From NCBI RefSeq assembly GCF_040549485.1, contig NZ_JBEPTK010000010.1, positions 124,001 to 188,000 of the forward strand: DNA of 64,000 nucleotides. The letters are read 5' to 3'. A program made the translations under genes and the position numbers. The notes beneath the pieces are model-generated. The model did no database searches and was not told the origin of the DNA. It worked only from the letters and a program-made list of their open reading frames with translations. The DNA comes from Constrictibacter sp. MBR-5. Lineage in GTDB: Bacteria > Pseudomonadota > Alphaproteobacteria > JAJUGE01. This document shows, in pieces, positions 1-11,685 of this stretch (its first letter is position 1; each line of letters begins with the position of its first letter).

Positions 1-90
1 CAGATGGCGAAGGCGGCGTAGCAGGGCGCTGAAACGGCCGTCGCTCTCGGCGGCGGCCACGCCCGGCAGGGTGGCGGCGGAGGATCTCAT
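1..90 (-). CDS. N-terminal end of a probable ABC transporter permease (partial)
   Basis: Only the first 30 codons lie in the window. An ATG at 90 is preceded on the minus strand by a GGAG motif 11 bases upstream, and the frame stays open to the window edge. The peptide is a short polar leader rich in Ser, Ala and Arg, as often precedes the first membrane helix of a permease. The gene lies directly downstream of a periplasmic iron-type binding protein on the same strand, which is where the permease of such a transporter normally sits. The function is inferred from position alone. Confidence 0.5.
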   Translation of the reverse strand, partial: MRSSAATLPGVAAAESDGRFSALLRRLRHL

Positions 91-102
91 CGCTGGCGGC
101 TC

Positions 103-130
103 CACGCTCGGGTCATCACGCTCGGGTCAG
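103..130. repeat. 14-bp tandem duplication
   Basis: The unit CACGCTCGGGTCA plus one variable base (T, then G) occurs twice back to back, between the binding-protein gene and the permease start. It looks like a recent slippage duplication in the gap. No function is apparent. Confidence 0.7.
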
Positions 131-134
131 AGAG

Positions 135-160
135 CCGCCCCGACGCACGCGCCGGGGCGG
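135..160 (-). other. Hairpin between binding-protein and permease genes
   Basis: CCGCCCCG (135-142) and CGGGGCGG (153-160) form a perfect 8-bp stem with a 10-base loop just past the stop of the binding-protein gene. No T-run follows on the minus strand, so it is not a classical terminator. Hairpins here in transporter operons often protect the upstream mRNA or cause partial termination, so that binding protein exceeds permease. That role is inferred. Confidence 0.45.
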
Positions 161-173
161 TCGTGACGGCGGC

Positions 174-1220
174 TCAGATGCCGAACGTGTCGCGCCAGAG
201 TTCCTTGACCTCGGGGATGCCCTTCTCGATCTCCTCGGTACTCGGCCGGATCAGCTTCACTTGGTCGAGCGGCTTGGCGCCGGGCGCGGGCTCGACGTCG
301 GCGCGCAGCGCCTCGCCGAAGTATTTCACGTAGACCTCAACACCTTCCTTGCTCAGCAGGAAGTTCATGAAGAGCTTGGCGGCGTTGGGGTGCTTGCTGT
401 TCGCCAGGATGCCCGACGGCGAGATCATCAGCAGGGTGCCGTCCTCGGGATAGATGAGGCCGAGGGGGTTGCCGCGCGACGCGCTGATCAGGGTCGTCGC
501 CGAGGGGCCGGCACCGATGGAGCGTTCGCCGGCGTTCAGCATCGTCACCGTGTCGTTGATCGACCGGCCGATCTGCGGGTTGTTCTCCTCGAGCTTCTCG
601 AAGAACTCCCAGCCGTAGAGCTTGCGCATCTGGACGACCCAGGTGCCGACATAGCCGCTGAAGCCGGGGTGGCCGACCGTAACCTTGTCCTTCCACTTCG
701 GGTCGACGAGGTCCGTCCAGTTCTTCGGCAGCTCGTCTTCCTTGACGAGGCTCTTGTTGTAGTTGATCAGGACGAGGCCGGCCGACGTGGTGTGGAAGTA
801 GTTGTCGGGGTCGAGGTTCTTGAACGCGTCGATGACCTCGTCGGCGTTCTCGGGCCGGTACTGCATCAGCAGCTTCTCGTCCTTGAGGAAGCTGTAATGG
901 CCGATGTCGGTGGAGCTGAACACGTCGCATTGCGCGACGCCGGCGCGCAGGTCCTGGGAGAGGCGCTGGAAGGCCACCTGCGCGGTGGAGCGGACGACGT
1001 TGACCTTCACGCCGGGATACTGCTCGGTGAATGCGGAACCCATCGCCTCGGCGACCTCGGCGCTGGTGTGCGCCGTGTACCAGGTGAGTTCCCCTTCCTT
1101 CTTCGCCGCCTCGTAGAGGGTCTTCTCGGCGGCGGTCATATCCTTGGCGGACGCCGCGACCGGCGACATGGCGAACATCCCGGCGGCGATACCGCACAGG
1201 ACGGATAGGGCCATCCTCAT
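174..1220 (-). CDS. Periplasmic Fe(III)-type ABC transporter substrate-binding protein
   Basis: 348 residues, the usual size for the FbpA/FutA-like branch of class-II extracellular binding proteins (SBP_bac). The ATG at 1220 follows GGGAGGAAACG, a strong ribosome site, and opens a signal peptide: basic MRMA, a hydrophobic run, and a probable cleavage after the Ala-Ser-Ala near residue 25. The mature part starts with an amphipathic helix rich in Glu and Lys, followed by LTWYTAHTSAE, typical of the first strand of this fold. It should bind an iron chelate or similar small anion complex in the periplasm and hand it to the permease that follows. The exact ligand cannot be read from sequence. A transcript from the promoter at 1255-1282 would have a very short leader. 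Confidence 0.85.
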   Translation of the reverse strand: MRMALSVLCGIAAGMFAMSPVAASAKDMTAAEKTLYEAAKKEGELTWYTAHTSAEVAEAMGSAFTEQYPGVKVNVVRSTAQVAFQRLSQDLRAGVAQCDVFSSTDIGHYSFLKDEKLLMQYRPENADEVIDAFKNLDPDNYFHTTSAGLVLINYNKSLVKEDELPKNWTDLVDPKWKDKVTVGHPGFSGYVGTWVVQMRKLYGWEFFEKLEENNPQIGRSINDTVTMLNAGERSIGAGPSATTLISASRGNPLGLIYPEDGTLLMISPSGILANSKHPNAAKLFMNFLLSKEGVEVYVKYFGEALRADVEPAPGAKPLDQVKLIRPSTEEIEKGIPEVKELWRDTFGI

Positions 1221-1254
1221 CGTTTCCTCCCGTTTACGTGTTCTTGTGGGAGGT

Positions 1255-1282
1255 AGCCTAACGCCGTCAGCGGCCCGGTCAA
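1255..1282 (-). promoter_or_regulatory. Promoter for the substrate-binding protein
   Basis: On the minus strand TTGACC (1277-1282) and TAGGCT (1255-1260) are separated by 16 bases. The predicted start point is near 1248, about 28 bases before the start codon. CCTCCC (minus strand, 1253-1248) can pair with GGGAGG of the ribosome site (1231-1226), but it lies at the predicted start point, so it may not be in the transcript. Confidence 0.5.
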
Positions 1283-1321
1283 ACCCCGACCGCAACCAAA
1301 TGTCCGGTCAGCGTACGCGAG

Positions 1322-1672
1322 TCAGGCGGTCGCCGCGCCGAAAGCCCGGGTACAGAGATCACGCAGCGCCCTGTTGTCGTACGGCTTCATCAGCCGCGGC
1401 ACGTCGCGGAACTCGGCCGGGAACTGACCGGCCTCGTCGTAGCCGGAGGAAAAGATGACCGGCACGCCGCGCGCGAGCATCACCCGGGCGGCCGGAAACA
1501 CCAGCTCCCCACGCAGGTTCACGTCGAGCAGGGCGCCGTCGCAGTCGTCGGCGGCAGCCATCACGTCGGCGAGCGAACTCATGGGCCCGACGACCTCGTA
1601 GCCGAGATCGACGAGCACCGTCTCCAGATCGAGGGCGATGAGTCCCTCGTCCTCTCCAAGCAGAATCCGCAC
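1322..1672 (-). CDS. Single-domain response regulator
   Basis: 116 residues comprising one CheY-like receiver domain and no output domain. From GTG 1672: acidic pocket E7-D8, phospho-acceptor D50 in ALLDVN, and K96 in MKPY. The GTG is chosen because GGAG lies 8 bases upstream and the receiver fold starts at once; an ATG at 1726 would add 18 unconserved residues and lies almost at the start point expected from a TATGAT box (1730-1735). The family shuttles phosphate or binds partner kinases. The C-terminal half (PVIFSSGYDE, then MKPY) resembles receivers associated with HWE-type histidine kinases in alphaproteobacteria. No kinase gene is nearby, so its pathway is unknown. Confidence 0.85.
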   Translation of the reverse strand: MRILLGEDEGLIALDLETVLVDLGYEVVGPMSSLADVMAAADDCDGALLDVNLRGELVFPAARVMLARGVPVIFSSGYDEAGQFPAEFRDVPRLMKPYDNRALRDLCTRAFGAATA

Positions 1673-1815
1673 CGCCCCTTCTCCCGGGCCGTGTGCATCG
1701 GCGGCCCGTCGTTGTTCATTGTGCATAACATCATAGCCGATGGCCTGCGGAATAGCAGCCGGTGATGCCGATCGGCGCGGCGGCGGGCGCCGGCCGCGCA
1801 CGGCCATTGAGATGT

Positions 1816-1827
1816 CCGGACGTCCGG
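1816..1827. repeat. 12-bp perfect palindrome in a divergent promoter region
   Basis: CCGGACGTCCGG lies between the response regulator (minus) and the acyl-CoA dehydrogenase pair (plus). A dyad in such a position could be an operator for a TetR-type repressor, common beside acyl-CoA genes. No regulator gene is adjacent, and short GC palindromes are not rare in this base composition. Confidence 0.35.
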
Positions 1828-1916
1828 CCGATGATCGGTGGACGTATCCGACGAAGCGGTCGCCGGACGGGCCGCCCGGTCCTGCGGCAGAAACCGCACG
1901 AAGCGATGGGGAACGC

Positions 1917-3026
1917 ATGAACTTCGACTTCTCCGACGACCAGAAGCAGCTGCGCGAACAGGTGCGGCGCTTCCTCGACGACCGCTGCTCGACCCGCGCG
2001 GCCCGCGCCCGCCTGGAAGGCGCGCCGCCCGATCCCGACCTGTGGAAGGGCATTGCCGACATGGGCTGGGCCGGGGCCGCCGTGCCGGAGGAGTATGGCG
2101 GCGTGGGGCTGGGCTATGTCGACCTCTGCGTGATCGCCGAGGAACTGGGGCGCTGCGTGGCGCCGGTGCCCTTCTCCTCGTCGGTCTATCTGGCGGCCGA
2201 AGCCATCCTGCGCGGCGGCGACGCGGCGCAGAAGCGCAAGTGGCTGCCCGGCCTCGCGAGCGGGCAGACGATCGGCACCATCGCCCTGTCCGAGGGGCCG
2301 AAGCCGGCGACGCCCGCCAGCCTCGCCGCGCGGTTCGACGGCGGTCGCCTGACCGGAACGAAGCTGCCCGTCCTGGACGCCGACGTGGCCGGCCTCGCCG
2401 TGGTGGCGGCGCGCGACGCACGCGGCGACACGGCGCTCTGCGTGGTCGACCTGAAGGCCGAGGGCGTCGCAGTCGAGGCGGTGGAGAGCATCGACCCGAG
2501 CCGCAGCCATGCGCGGGTGACCTTCGAGAGCGCGCCGGCGGAAGCGCTGGCGGCCGCCTCCGGCTGGGAGACCGTCGAGCGCGTCATGGATGCCGCAGCG
2601 GTGCTGTTCGCGTTCGAGCAGATCGGCGGGGCGCAGCGCTGCCTGGACATGGCACGCGACTTCGCGCTGGAGCGGCACGCCTTCGGCCGGCAGATCGGCT
2701 CCTACCAAGCGATCAAGCACAAGCTGGCCGACGTCTGGGTGGCGATCGAGATCGCCCGCTCGAACGCCTATTACGGTGCCTGGGCGCTCGCGAACGACGC
2801 GGCGGACTTGGCCGTCGCCGCGGCGACGGCACGGGTCGGCGCTAGCGAGGCCTTCTGGCAGGCATCGAAGGAGAATATCCAGACGCACGGCGGCATGGGA
2901 TTCACCTGGGAACTCGACTGCCACCTGTACTACCGGCGGGCGAACCTGCTGGGGCTGCAGATCGGCAGCCGCCGCACCTGGAAAGAAAAGCTGATCGCGC
3001 GCCTCGAGACGCGCAACACCGCCTGA
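1917..3026 (+). CDS. Acyl-CoA dehydrogenase family protein (short subunit)
   Basis: 369 residues with the three-part acyl-CoA dehydrogenase layout: N-terminal helices (FSDDQKQLREQVRRF), a middle beta domain that is short and diverged, and a C-terminal four-helix FAD domain with the flavin-contact motif AFGRQIGSYQAIKHKLAD and a late GGMGFTWE motif. Start ATG 1917 follows GGGGAAC. It ends 10 bases before a second, longer dehydrogenase. In known alpha2-beta2 enzymes of this superfamily (FadE26-FadE27, FadE28-FadE29 in actinobacteria) one subunit lacks a complete active site. Here the usual middle-domain substrate motif is weak while the FAD motif is kept, so this protein could be the partner subunit. 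The substrate is unknown. Confidence 0.85.
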   Translation: MNFDFSDDQKQLREQVRRFLDDRCSTRAARARLEGAPPDPDLWKGIADMGWAGAAVPEEYGGVGLGYVDLCVIAEELGRCVAPVPFSSSVYLAAEAILRGGDAAQKRKWLPGLASGQTIGTIALSEGPKPATPASLAARFDGGRLTGTKLPVLDADVAGLAVVAARDARGDTALCVVDLKAEGVAVEAVESIDPSRSHARVTFESAPAEALAAASGWETVERVMDAAAVLFAFEQIGGAQRCLDMARDFALERHAFGRQIGSYQAIKHKLADVWVAIEIARSNAYYGAWALANDAADLAVAAATARVGASEAFWQASKENIQTHGGMGFTWELDCHLYYRRANLLGLQIGSRRTWKEKLIARLETRNTA

Positions 3027-3036
3027 GGAGGACAGA

Positions 3037-4269
3037 ATGGACTTCAACGACACGCCCGAAGAAGCCGCATTCCGCGCCCAGGTCCGCGCCTTCCTGGACG
3101 CGAACGCCGAGCGCAAGACCGGCGAGGAGCACAGCTTCAGGATCGGCTACGGCTCGGACGAGCTCGTCCCGGTGGCGAAGGACTTCCAGCGCCGCAAGGC
3201 GGAGGCGGGCCTCGCCGGCATCACCTGGCCGACCGAATATGGCGGCCGCGGCCAGCCGCAGATCCACCAGGTCATCTACAATCAGGAGGAAGCGGAGTAT
3301 CTGGTCCCGCGCGGCGTCTTCGAGATCGGGCTCGGCATGTGCATCCCGACGATGATGACCTTCGCCACCGAGGAGCAGAAGCAGCGCTTCGTCGGCCCGG
3401 CATTGCGCGGCGAGGAGGTCTGGTGCCAGCTCTTCTCGGAGCCCGCCGGCGGCTCCGACGTGGCGGGCCTGCGCACGCGCGCCGTGCGCGACGGCGACGA
3501 CTGGGTGATCAACGGCCAGAAGATCTGGACGTCGGGCGCGCACTTCTCCGACTGGGGCATCATCGTGGTGCGCACCGACCCCGCGGCGCCGAAGCACAAG
3601 GGGCTGAGCTTCTTCTTCCTCGACATGAAGTCGCCGGGCATCGAGGTGAAGCGGATCAAGCAGATCGCCGGCACGTCGAACTTCAACGAGGTCTTCTTCA
3701 CCGACGTACGGGTGCCGGACGCCCAGCGCCTGGGCAAGGTCGGCGAAGGCTGGCGGGTCGCGATCGCCACCCTGATGAACGAGCGCCTTGCGGTCGGGCA
3801 GACGCCGGCGCCGGATTTCCCCGAGATCTTCCAGCTGTGCCGGCAACTCGAACTGGAAGACGGGCCGGCGATCCGGAACGCCCTGGTGCGCGACAAGCTG
3901 GCCGACTGGTACGTCCAGCAGCAGGGCCTGAAATATGCCCGCTTCAGGACGATGACCGCGCTGTCGCGCGGCGAGACGCCGGGTCCCGAGAGTTCGATGA
4001 CCAAGATCGTCAGCGCCAACAAGCGCCAGGCGATCGCGCAGTTCGGCATCGAGCTGATGGAAGCCGCGGGATCGGTCGCGGACCCGGGCCTCGCCCCGCT
4101 CAAGGCGATGATGCAGGAGGCCATCCTCTCCGCCCCCGGCAACCGCATCGCGGGCGGTACCGACGAGATCCTGCGCAACATCATCGCCGAGCGTGTGCTG
4201 GGCCTGCCGCAGGACGTGCGCGTCGACAAGGACATCCCGTTCCAGGACCTCGTCGCCCAGGGCCGGTAG
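3037..4269 (+). CDS. Acyl-CoA dehydrogenase family protein (long subunit)
   Basis: 410 residues. It has the N-terminal helical domain, a well-kept middle domain (CQLFSEPAGGSDVAGLRTRA, then WVINGQKIWTSGA, the FAD/substrate strands of the family), and a C-terminal domain ending in GGTDEILRNIIAERVLGLP, where the Glu matches the catalytic-base position used in many members. The flavin-contact arginine motif kept in the upstream protein is altered here. Start ATG 3037 follows GAGGAGG. Co-transcription with the previous gene is very likely. Complementary losses in the two proteins suggest one heteromeric enzyme; this is inference. Confidence 0.88.
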   Translation: MDFNDTPEEAAFRAQVRAFLDANAERKTGEEHSFRIGYGSDELVPVAKDFQRRKAEAGLAGITWPTEYGGRGQPQIHQVIYNQEEAEYLVPRGVFEIGLGMCIPTMMTFATEEQKQRFVGPALRGEEVWCQLFSEPAGGSDVAGLRTRAVRDGDDWVINGQKIWTSGAHFSDWGIIVVRTDPAAPKHKGLSFFFLDMKSPGIEVKRIKQIAGTSNFNEVFFTDVRVPDAQRLGKVGEGWRVAIATLMNERLAVGQTPAPDFPEIFQLCRQLELEDGPAIRNALVRDKLADWYVQQQGLKYARFRTMTALSRGETPGPESSMTKIVSANKRQAIAQFGIELMEAAGSVADPGLAPLKAMMQEAILSAPGNRIAGGTDEILRNIIAERVLGLPQDVRVDKDIPFQDLVAQGR

Positions 4270-4504
4270 GCGGAGGGCCGGAAGGCGGTGGACCGCGCCC
4301 CTGGAGCGGCATCGCGCCGCGCAGGGGGACGGCCCGTTCCGGACCTTTCCGCCCCCGTGCCGGGTTGCGCGCCCGCGGTGGCTGTGTTACCAACCCGCCG
4401 CTTCCGCCGGACACGTTTCTGCGGTCGCGTCGTTCGTCTGTCGTCCACGGCGGCGCGCTCTCGCGAGCCGGCTCCGCCGCCCAATCACCCGAGGTATTCC
4501 CACG

Positions 4505-5062
4505 GTGGCAGCTCAGTCTGGACCGGTCTCCGGAATCGCCGAGCGCTATGCGAACGCTCTTTTCGATCTCGCGGACGAGCGCAAGGCGCTCGACGAGGTC
4601 GCGGAGGATCTCCGCTCGCTCAAGCGCATGCTCGACGATAGCGCCGACCTGCGGAAGCTGGTCCGCAGCCCGGTCGTCAAGAGCGAGGATCAGGCGCGCG
4701 CCATCGAGGCCGTGGCCGATCGCGCCGGCCTGTCGCAGCTCACCCGCAACTTCATCGGCGTGGTCGCCAAGAACCGGCGCCTGTTCGCCATCGAGGGCAT
4801 GATCGCGGGGTACCTGCAGATCCTGGCGCGGCGCCGCGGCGAGATCACCGCCGAGGTGACCGCGGCAAAGCCGCTGAGCGACGCCCAGATGGCGGCGCTG
4901 CAGGATTCGCTGCGCCAGGTGGTCGCGGGCAAGGTTTCCGTCGACCTCACCGTCGACCCGTCGCTGCTCGGCGGGCTGGTCGTGAAGGTGGGCTCGCGTC
5001 TCTTCGACAGTTCCATTCGCACAAAGCTGCAGCGTATGCAGCAGGCCATTAGAGGGGCTTGA
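4505..5062 (+). CDS. atpH: F1Fo ATP synthase subunit delta
   Basis: 185 residues, normal for the delta (OSCP) subunit, which joins the F1 head to the peripheral stalk. The conserved N-terminal [14 protein letters not shown] and C-terminal [21 protein letters not shown] are present. The start is GTG at 4505, since no ATG precedes the conserved region; GAGG lies 10 bases upstream. First gene of atpHAGDC. The 235-base gap before it must hold the operon promoter. The best pair I can see is TTGCGC (4365-4370) and TACCAA (4388-4393), spaced by 17, which is weak. Confidence 0.95.
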   Translation: MAAQSGPVSGIAERYANALFDLADERKALDEVAEDLRSLKRMLDDSADLRKLVRSPVVKSEDQARAIEAVADRAGLSQLTRNFIGVVAKNRRLFAIEGMIAGYLQILARRRGEITAEVTAAKPLSDAQMAALQDSLRQVVAGKVSVDLTVDPSLLGGLVVKVGSRLFDSSIRTKLQRMQQAIRGA

Positions 5063-5066
5063 GGCC

Positions 5067-6596
<1,530 letters not shown>

Positions 6597-6637
6597 TCGC
6601 CCCGTCCGCACGATAGACCGGAAAGCACGAGCCGCGG

Positions 6638-7525
6638 ATGGCCAGCCTCAAGGAACTCCGGAGCCGGATCGCCAGCGTCAAGGCGACCCAGAAGATCACC
6701 TCGGCCATGAAGATGGTCGCGGCCGCGAAGCTGCGCCGCGCCCAGGAGCAGGCCGAAGCCGCACGCCCCTATGCCCAGCGGATGGAGCGCATGCTGGCGT
6801 CCCTCGGCGGCGCGGCGAGCGGCGGCGACGTGTCGCCGCTGCTGGCGGGCACGGGAAGCGACCAGGTCCACCTGGTCGTGGTCGCCACGGCGGACAGGGG
6901 CCTCTGCGGCGGCTTCAACACGGGCATCGCCCGGCGGGCGCGCCGCTTGATCGACCAGCTGGTCTCCGAGGGCAAGACGGTGAAGATCCTCGCCGTCGGC
7001 CGTAAGGGCCGCGACCAGCTGCGCCGGACGCACCGCGCCCTGATCGGCGATACGATCGAGGGCATCGGCCGCAGGCAGGTGGCGTTCGCCGAAGCCGACG
7101 AGCTGGGCAAGCGCCTGCTGGCGATGTTCGAGGCGGGCGAGTTCGACGTCGCGACGATCGTCTATGCCGAGTTCAAGTCGGCGATCGCCAACATCGTGAC
7201 CGTGCAGCAGCTCATTCCGGCTCCCCTGCCCCCGGCCAAGGAAGACGAGCCGGTGGCCGGCGGTGCGCCAGCGCTGTACGAGTTCGAGCCGTCGCAGGAG
7301 GAAATCCTGTCCGAACTGCTCCCGCGCAACCTCTCGGTCCAGATCTACCGGGCGCTGCTGGAGAATTCGGCGAGCGAGCACGGCGCCCGGATGAGCGCGA
7401 TGGACAACGCCACGCGCAATGCCGGCGACATGATCAAGGGCCTGACCCTGAGCTACAACCGGACGCGTCAGGCGATGATCACCAAGGAACTGATCGAGAT
7501 CATTTCGGGCGCAGAAGCCCTTTAA
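6638..7525 (+). CDS. atpG: F1Fo ATP synthase subunit gamma
   Basis: 295 residues, normal for the central rotor shaft. The N-terminal coiled-coil helix ([21 protein letters not shown]) and the C-terminal helix ([17 protein letters not shown]) that together rotate inside the alpha-beta ring are both clear. Residues near 195-215 contain a Pro- and Glu-rich stretch ([18 protein letters not shown]), as in several alphaproteobacterial gamma subunits. Third gene of the atp operon, 41 bases after atpA. Confidence 0.97.
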   Translation: MASLKELRSRIASVKATQKITSAMKMVAAAKLRRAQEQAEAARPYAQRMERMLASLGGAASGGDVSPLLAGTGSDQVHLVVVATADRGLCGGFNTGIARRARRLIDQLVSEGKTVKILAVGRKGRDQLRRTHRALIGDTIEGIGRRQVAFAEADELGKRLLAMFEAGEFDVATIVYAEFKSAIANIVTVQQLIPAPLPPAKEDEPVAGGAPALYEFEPSQEEILSELLPRNLSVQIYRALLENSASEHGARMSAMDNATRNAGDMIKGLTLSYNRTRQAMITKELIEIISGAEAL

Positions 7526-7590
7526 GACCGCTCGGCCCGGCCGCCGACGCCGCCCCACGCGGGTGGCGCCGGCTTCACCGGGCCTTTTGA

Positions 7591-9054
<1,464 letters not shown>

Positions 9055-9083
9055 CGCGCACACCCGAGAAGGAACGAACGCCA

Positions 9084-9503
9084 ATGACCGAGGGCAAGGT
9101 CGACTTCGAGCTCGTATCGCCGGAGCGTCTTCTCGTCTCGCAGCCCGTCGACATGGTCGTCGTGCCGGGCGGCGACGGAGACTTCGGCGTCCTGCCCGGC
9201 CATGCCCCGCTCATCTCGACCGTCCGTTCGGGCGTCATCGAGATCTACGAGGGCAGCGCAATCACCGACCGCATCTTTGTCGCGGGTGGTTTCGCCGAAG
9301 TGACCGCAGAGCGCTGCACCGTGCTGGCGGAACTCGCCATGCCGGTCGCCGAGATCGACGCGGCCCGCACGGAACAGCAGCTGCGCGAGGCCCGCGAGGC
9401 AGAGTCGCAGGCGAAGAACGACGAGGAGCGCGGCGCCGCCGAACGTCTCGCCCGTCTCGCCGAGGCGAAACTGGAGGCTGTGCGGCGCGTCGCCGTGCAC
9501 TGA
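9084..9503 (+). CDS. atpC: F1Fo ATP synthase subunit epsilon
   Basis: 139 residues: an N-terminal beta sandwich (residues about 5-88, with the conserved [14 protein letters not shown]) and a C-terminal helical hairpin rich in Glu, Ala and Arg. It couples rotation to the c-ring and can inhibit ATP hydrolysis. Last gene of the operon; a strong intrinsic terminator follows 24 bases after its stop. The Fo genes (a, b, c) are absent from this locus, as is usual in alphaproteobacteria. Confidence 0.96.
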   Translation: MTEGKVDFELVSPERLLVSQPVDMVVVPGGDGDFGVLPGHAPLISTVRSGVIEIYEGSAITDRIFVAGGFAEVTAERCTVLAELAMPVAEIDAARTEQQLREAREAESQAKNDEERGAAERLARLAEAKLEAVRRVAVH

Positions 9504-9526
9504 ACACCGGCCGTCGGCCGTACGAA

Positions 9527-9556
9527 AGCGGATGCTCCCGAGCATCCGCTTTTTTT
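9527..9556 (+). terminator. Intrinsic terminator of atpHAGDC
   Basis: A perfect 10-bp stem AGCGGATGCT / AGCATCCGCT with a CCCG loop is followed by seven T. It ends the atp operon 24 bases after atpC. Confidence 0.95.
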
Positions 9557-9661
9557 GTGCCCGCAGCCCGGCATGGCGCGCCGGCCCCGGACAGGGTTTA
9601 CTGGACACGGAGCGACGGTCGCAGCCGCCGGCGCTCCGGGAAACGCACGGAGAATGCCCCG

Positions 9662-10621
9662 ATGACCGACCTGCCCCGCCGCGTCCAGATCAACGAGGAA
9701 GGCCCCCGCGAAGGTTTCCAGATCGAGCCCGGCCCGATCGCCACGGCGCGCAAGATCGAGCTGATCGACGCCCTGTCCGAAACGGGCGTCAGCAAGATCC
9801 AGGTCGCGTCGCTGGTGAACCCGAAGAAGGTACCGGGCTGGGCGGACGCCGACGCGGTGATCCGCGGCTTCGCCCGCAAGCCAGGCGTCGACTATCACGT
9901 GCTGTGGCTGAACGAGCGCGGGCTGGAGCGCGCGCTCGACTATGAGGGCCTGGAGATGGTGGGGTCGATCTCGACCACCTGCTCGGAGACCTTCATGCGG
10001 CGGAACACCGACCGCGGCTTCGAACAGAACCTCCAGGTGCAGCGCAACCAGATCGCCACCTATAAGCAGCACGGCATCCCGGTGAAGCGCGCCTCGGTCA
10101 TGGCCGCCTTCGGCTGCAACTACGAGGGCGAGATCGCGGTGTCGAAGGTGGTCGACGCCTGCGCCAGCCTGATCGATCTGGCCCGCGAGGAGGGCCTCGA
10201 ACTGGAGGTCCTGAGCCTCGCCGACACGATGGGCTGGGGCAACCCGGAGTCGGTGAAGCGTCGCGTCGGCGCGGTGCGCGAGCGCTGGCCGGAGAAGCGC
10301 ATCGGCCTGCACCTGCACGACACGCGCGGTATGGGCGTCGCCAACGCCTATGCCGGGCTGCAGATGGGCGTCGACATGTTCGACTCGACCGTCGGCGGCC
10401 TGGGCGGCTGCCCGTTCGCCGCGCACAAGGGTGCCGCCGGCAACGTCGCCACGGAGGAACTGGTCTTCCTGTGCGAGGAGATGGGCATCGAGACCGGCAT
10501 CGACCTCGACCGCTTGCTCGACTGCGCGCACCTGGCGGAGGACATCGTCGGCCACATCCTGCCCAGCGAGATGATCCGCGGCGGCAGCCTGAAGAAGCAT
10601 CGGGCGGCGACGGCACACTGA
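9662..10621 (+). CDS. HMG-CoA lyase family aldolase
   Basis: 319 residues forming a DRE-TIM type barrel. The HMG-CoA lyase signature VGGLGGCPFA is present with its active-site Cys at 250, and the metal-binding HLHDTRG motif lies near 220. Enzymes of this family cleave 3-hydroxy-3-methylglutaryl-CoA to acetoacetate and acetyl-CoA in leucine breakdown, or related substrates. One departure: the usual GPRDG near the N-terminus is GPREG (R16-E17), so the metal ligand Asp is Glu. A related group of bacterial proteins carries the same change and may act on another 3-hydroxyacyl-CoA. Start ATG 9662, after a 158-base gap from atpC that contains the terminator. Confidence 0.85.
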   Translation: MTDLPRRVQINEEGPREGFQIEPGPIATARKIELIDALSETGVSKIQVASLVNPKKVPGWADADAVIRGFARKPGVDYHVLWLNERGLERALDYEGLEMVGSISTTCSETFMRRNTDRGFEQNLQVQRNQIATYKQHGIPVKRASVMAAFGCNYEGEIAVSKVVDACASLIDLAREEGLELEVLSLADTMGWGNPESVKRRVGAVRERWPEKRIGLHLHDTRGMGVANAYAGLQMGVDMFDSTVGGLGGCPFAAHKGAAGNVATEELVFLCEEMGIETGIDLDRLLDCAHLAEDIVGHILPSEMIRGGSLKKHRAATAH

Positions 10622-10640
10622 GGCGGTCGCCTATCGCAGC

Positions 10641-10657
10641 GCGGGCGTCTCGCCCGC
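10641..10657 (+). terminator. Possible terminator after the HMG-CoA lyase family gene
   Basis: GCGGGCG / CGCCCGC form a 7-bp stem with a TCT loop, 19 bases after the stop, followed only by CCCTTTC. It lies between two convergent genes and could act in both directions. The T-run is poor. Confidence 0.4.
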
Positions 10658-10702
10658 CCCTTTCACCCCCGAGACGGAGGGACGCCGGCGCTCCGGCGGC
10701 GG

Positions 10703-11563
10703 CTAGTCCACGGGCTGCACCGGCCAGATCGGCGACGGCGCGGGCAGCATGTCCTGGGCGGCGATCAGGGCGAGCTCGTCGCCGCCCGCGGCCGCTGTCG
10801 CGGCGATGACGGCGTGGATCGAGGAGACCGCCAGCGACAGAGCGCGCGCCGCGTCGCGCTTCTCCAGCCACCGGGCCAGAAAAACGGCCGCGAAGACGTC
10901 GCCCGCACCCGATGCAGGCGCGTCGACATAGGGCGCAACCGACAGCCAGGCGCGCTCAGAGGTGACCGCGAGTGCGCCGAGATCGCCGGCCGCCTGCACC
11001 CCCGTGACGACCACCAGAGCGGGCCCGGTCGCAGCGAGCGCGCGCGCGGCGGCGGCGACCTCCGCCACGGTCTCCACCGGCCGCCCGGTCAGGAATCCCA
11101 GTTCGAACCGGTTCGGAATCGCGATGTCCGAAAGCGCGACCAGACGTCGCATCACCTCCGGGATGTCGGGCCGGACATAGAGGCCGCGTGGATGGTCGCC
11201 GAGCACCGGGTCGCAGCAGAAGACGGTGTCCACGCCGGTCCCCGCTCCCTCCCGGGCCGCGCGCAGGCGCGTCACGGCCGTCTCGACCACCGCCGCGTTG
11301 CCGCCGGTGCCGAGATAGCCGCTGAGGACCGCGCCGCAACGCGCGAGCATGCCGCGCTCGGTCAGGCCGTCCAGGAGGTCGGCGAGCACGGCCGTCGCCA
11401 CCGGACCGCCACGGAAGCCACCATGGGCCGGATGGTTGCTGAACTGGACGGTATCGAGCCGCACCGTCGGAAAGCCGAGCCGGCGCAGCGCGAACTCGGC
11501 GCCGCTGTTGCCGACATGGCCACAGGCGACGGCGGACTGGATCGTCAAAACGGGAGCATTCAT
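10703..11563 (-). CDS. pdxY: Pyridoxal kinase
   Basis: 286 residues, the size of PdxY/PdxK. It phosphorylates pyridoxal in B6 salvage. The ribokinase-fold features are present: the N-terminal strand followed by GHVGNSGAEFALRRLG, the FCCDPVLGDH segment, and the C-terminal anion-hole motif ASGAGDVFAA, where the Asp is the catalytic base. The start is set at ATG 11563; a GTG 30 bases upstream would add ten unconserved residues. The gene stands alone, convergent with the lyase gene and divergent from sdhC. Confidence 0.9.
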   Translation of the reverse strand: MNAPVLTIQSAVACGHVGNSGAEFALRRLGFPTVRLDTVQFSNHPAHGGFRGGPVATAVLADLLDGLTERGMLARCGAVLSGYLGTGGNAAVVETAVTRLRAAREGAGTGVDTVFCCDPVLGDHPRGLYVRPDIPEVMRRLVALSDIAIPNRFELGFLTGRPVETVAEVAAAARALAATGPALVVVTGVQAAGDLGALAVTSERAWLSVAPYVDAPASGAGDVFAAVFLARWLEKRDAARALSLAVSSIHAVIAATAAAGGDELALIAAQDMLPAPSPIWPVQPVD

Positions 11564-11685
11564 CCGGCGGCCGCCGCGCTGCGTAGGTAGCACGAGACCC
11601 TAACAGACCGCAGCCCACCGGCGAAACCGCGCGTTGGGGGATGCATGCACGACACGAAACAGCCACAATCGGGGTGCCGGGCGCG

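Noticed and set aside
261-1208. Plus-strand 315-codon open frame
   Set aside because: Antisense of the binding-protein gene, rich in Arg, Val, Gly and Asp with no family features.
1226-1253. SD-sequestering hairpin CCTCCC/GGGAGG before the binding-protein gene, as a translational switch
   Set aside because: The CCTCCC arm coincides with the predicted transcript start, so it may not be transcribed; six pairs with a 16-base loop are also weak.
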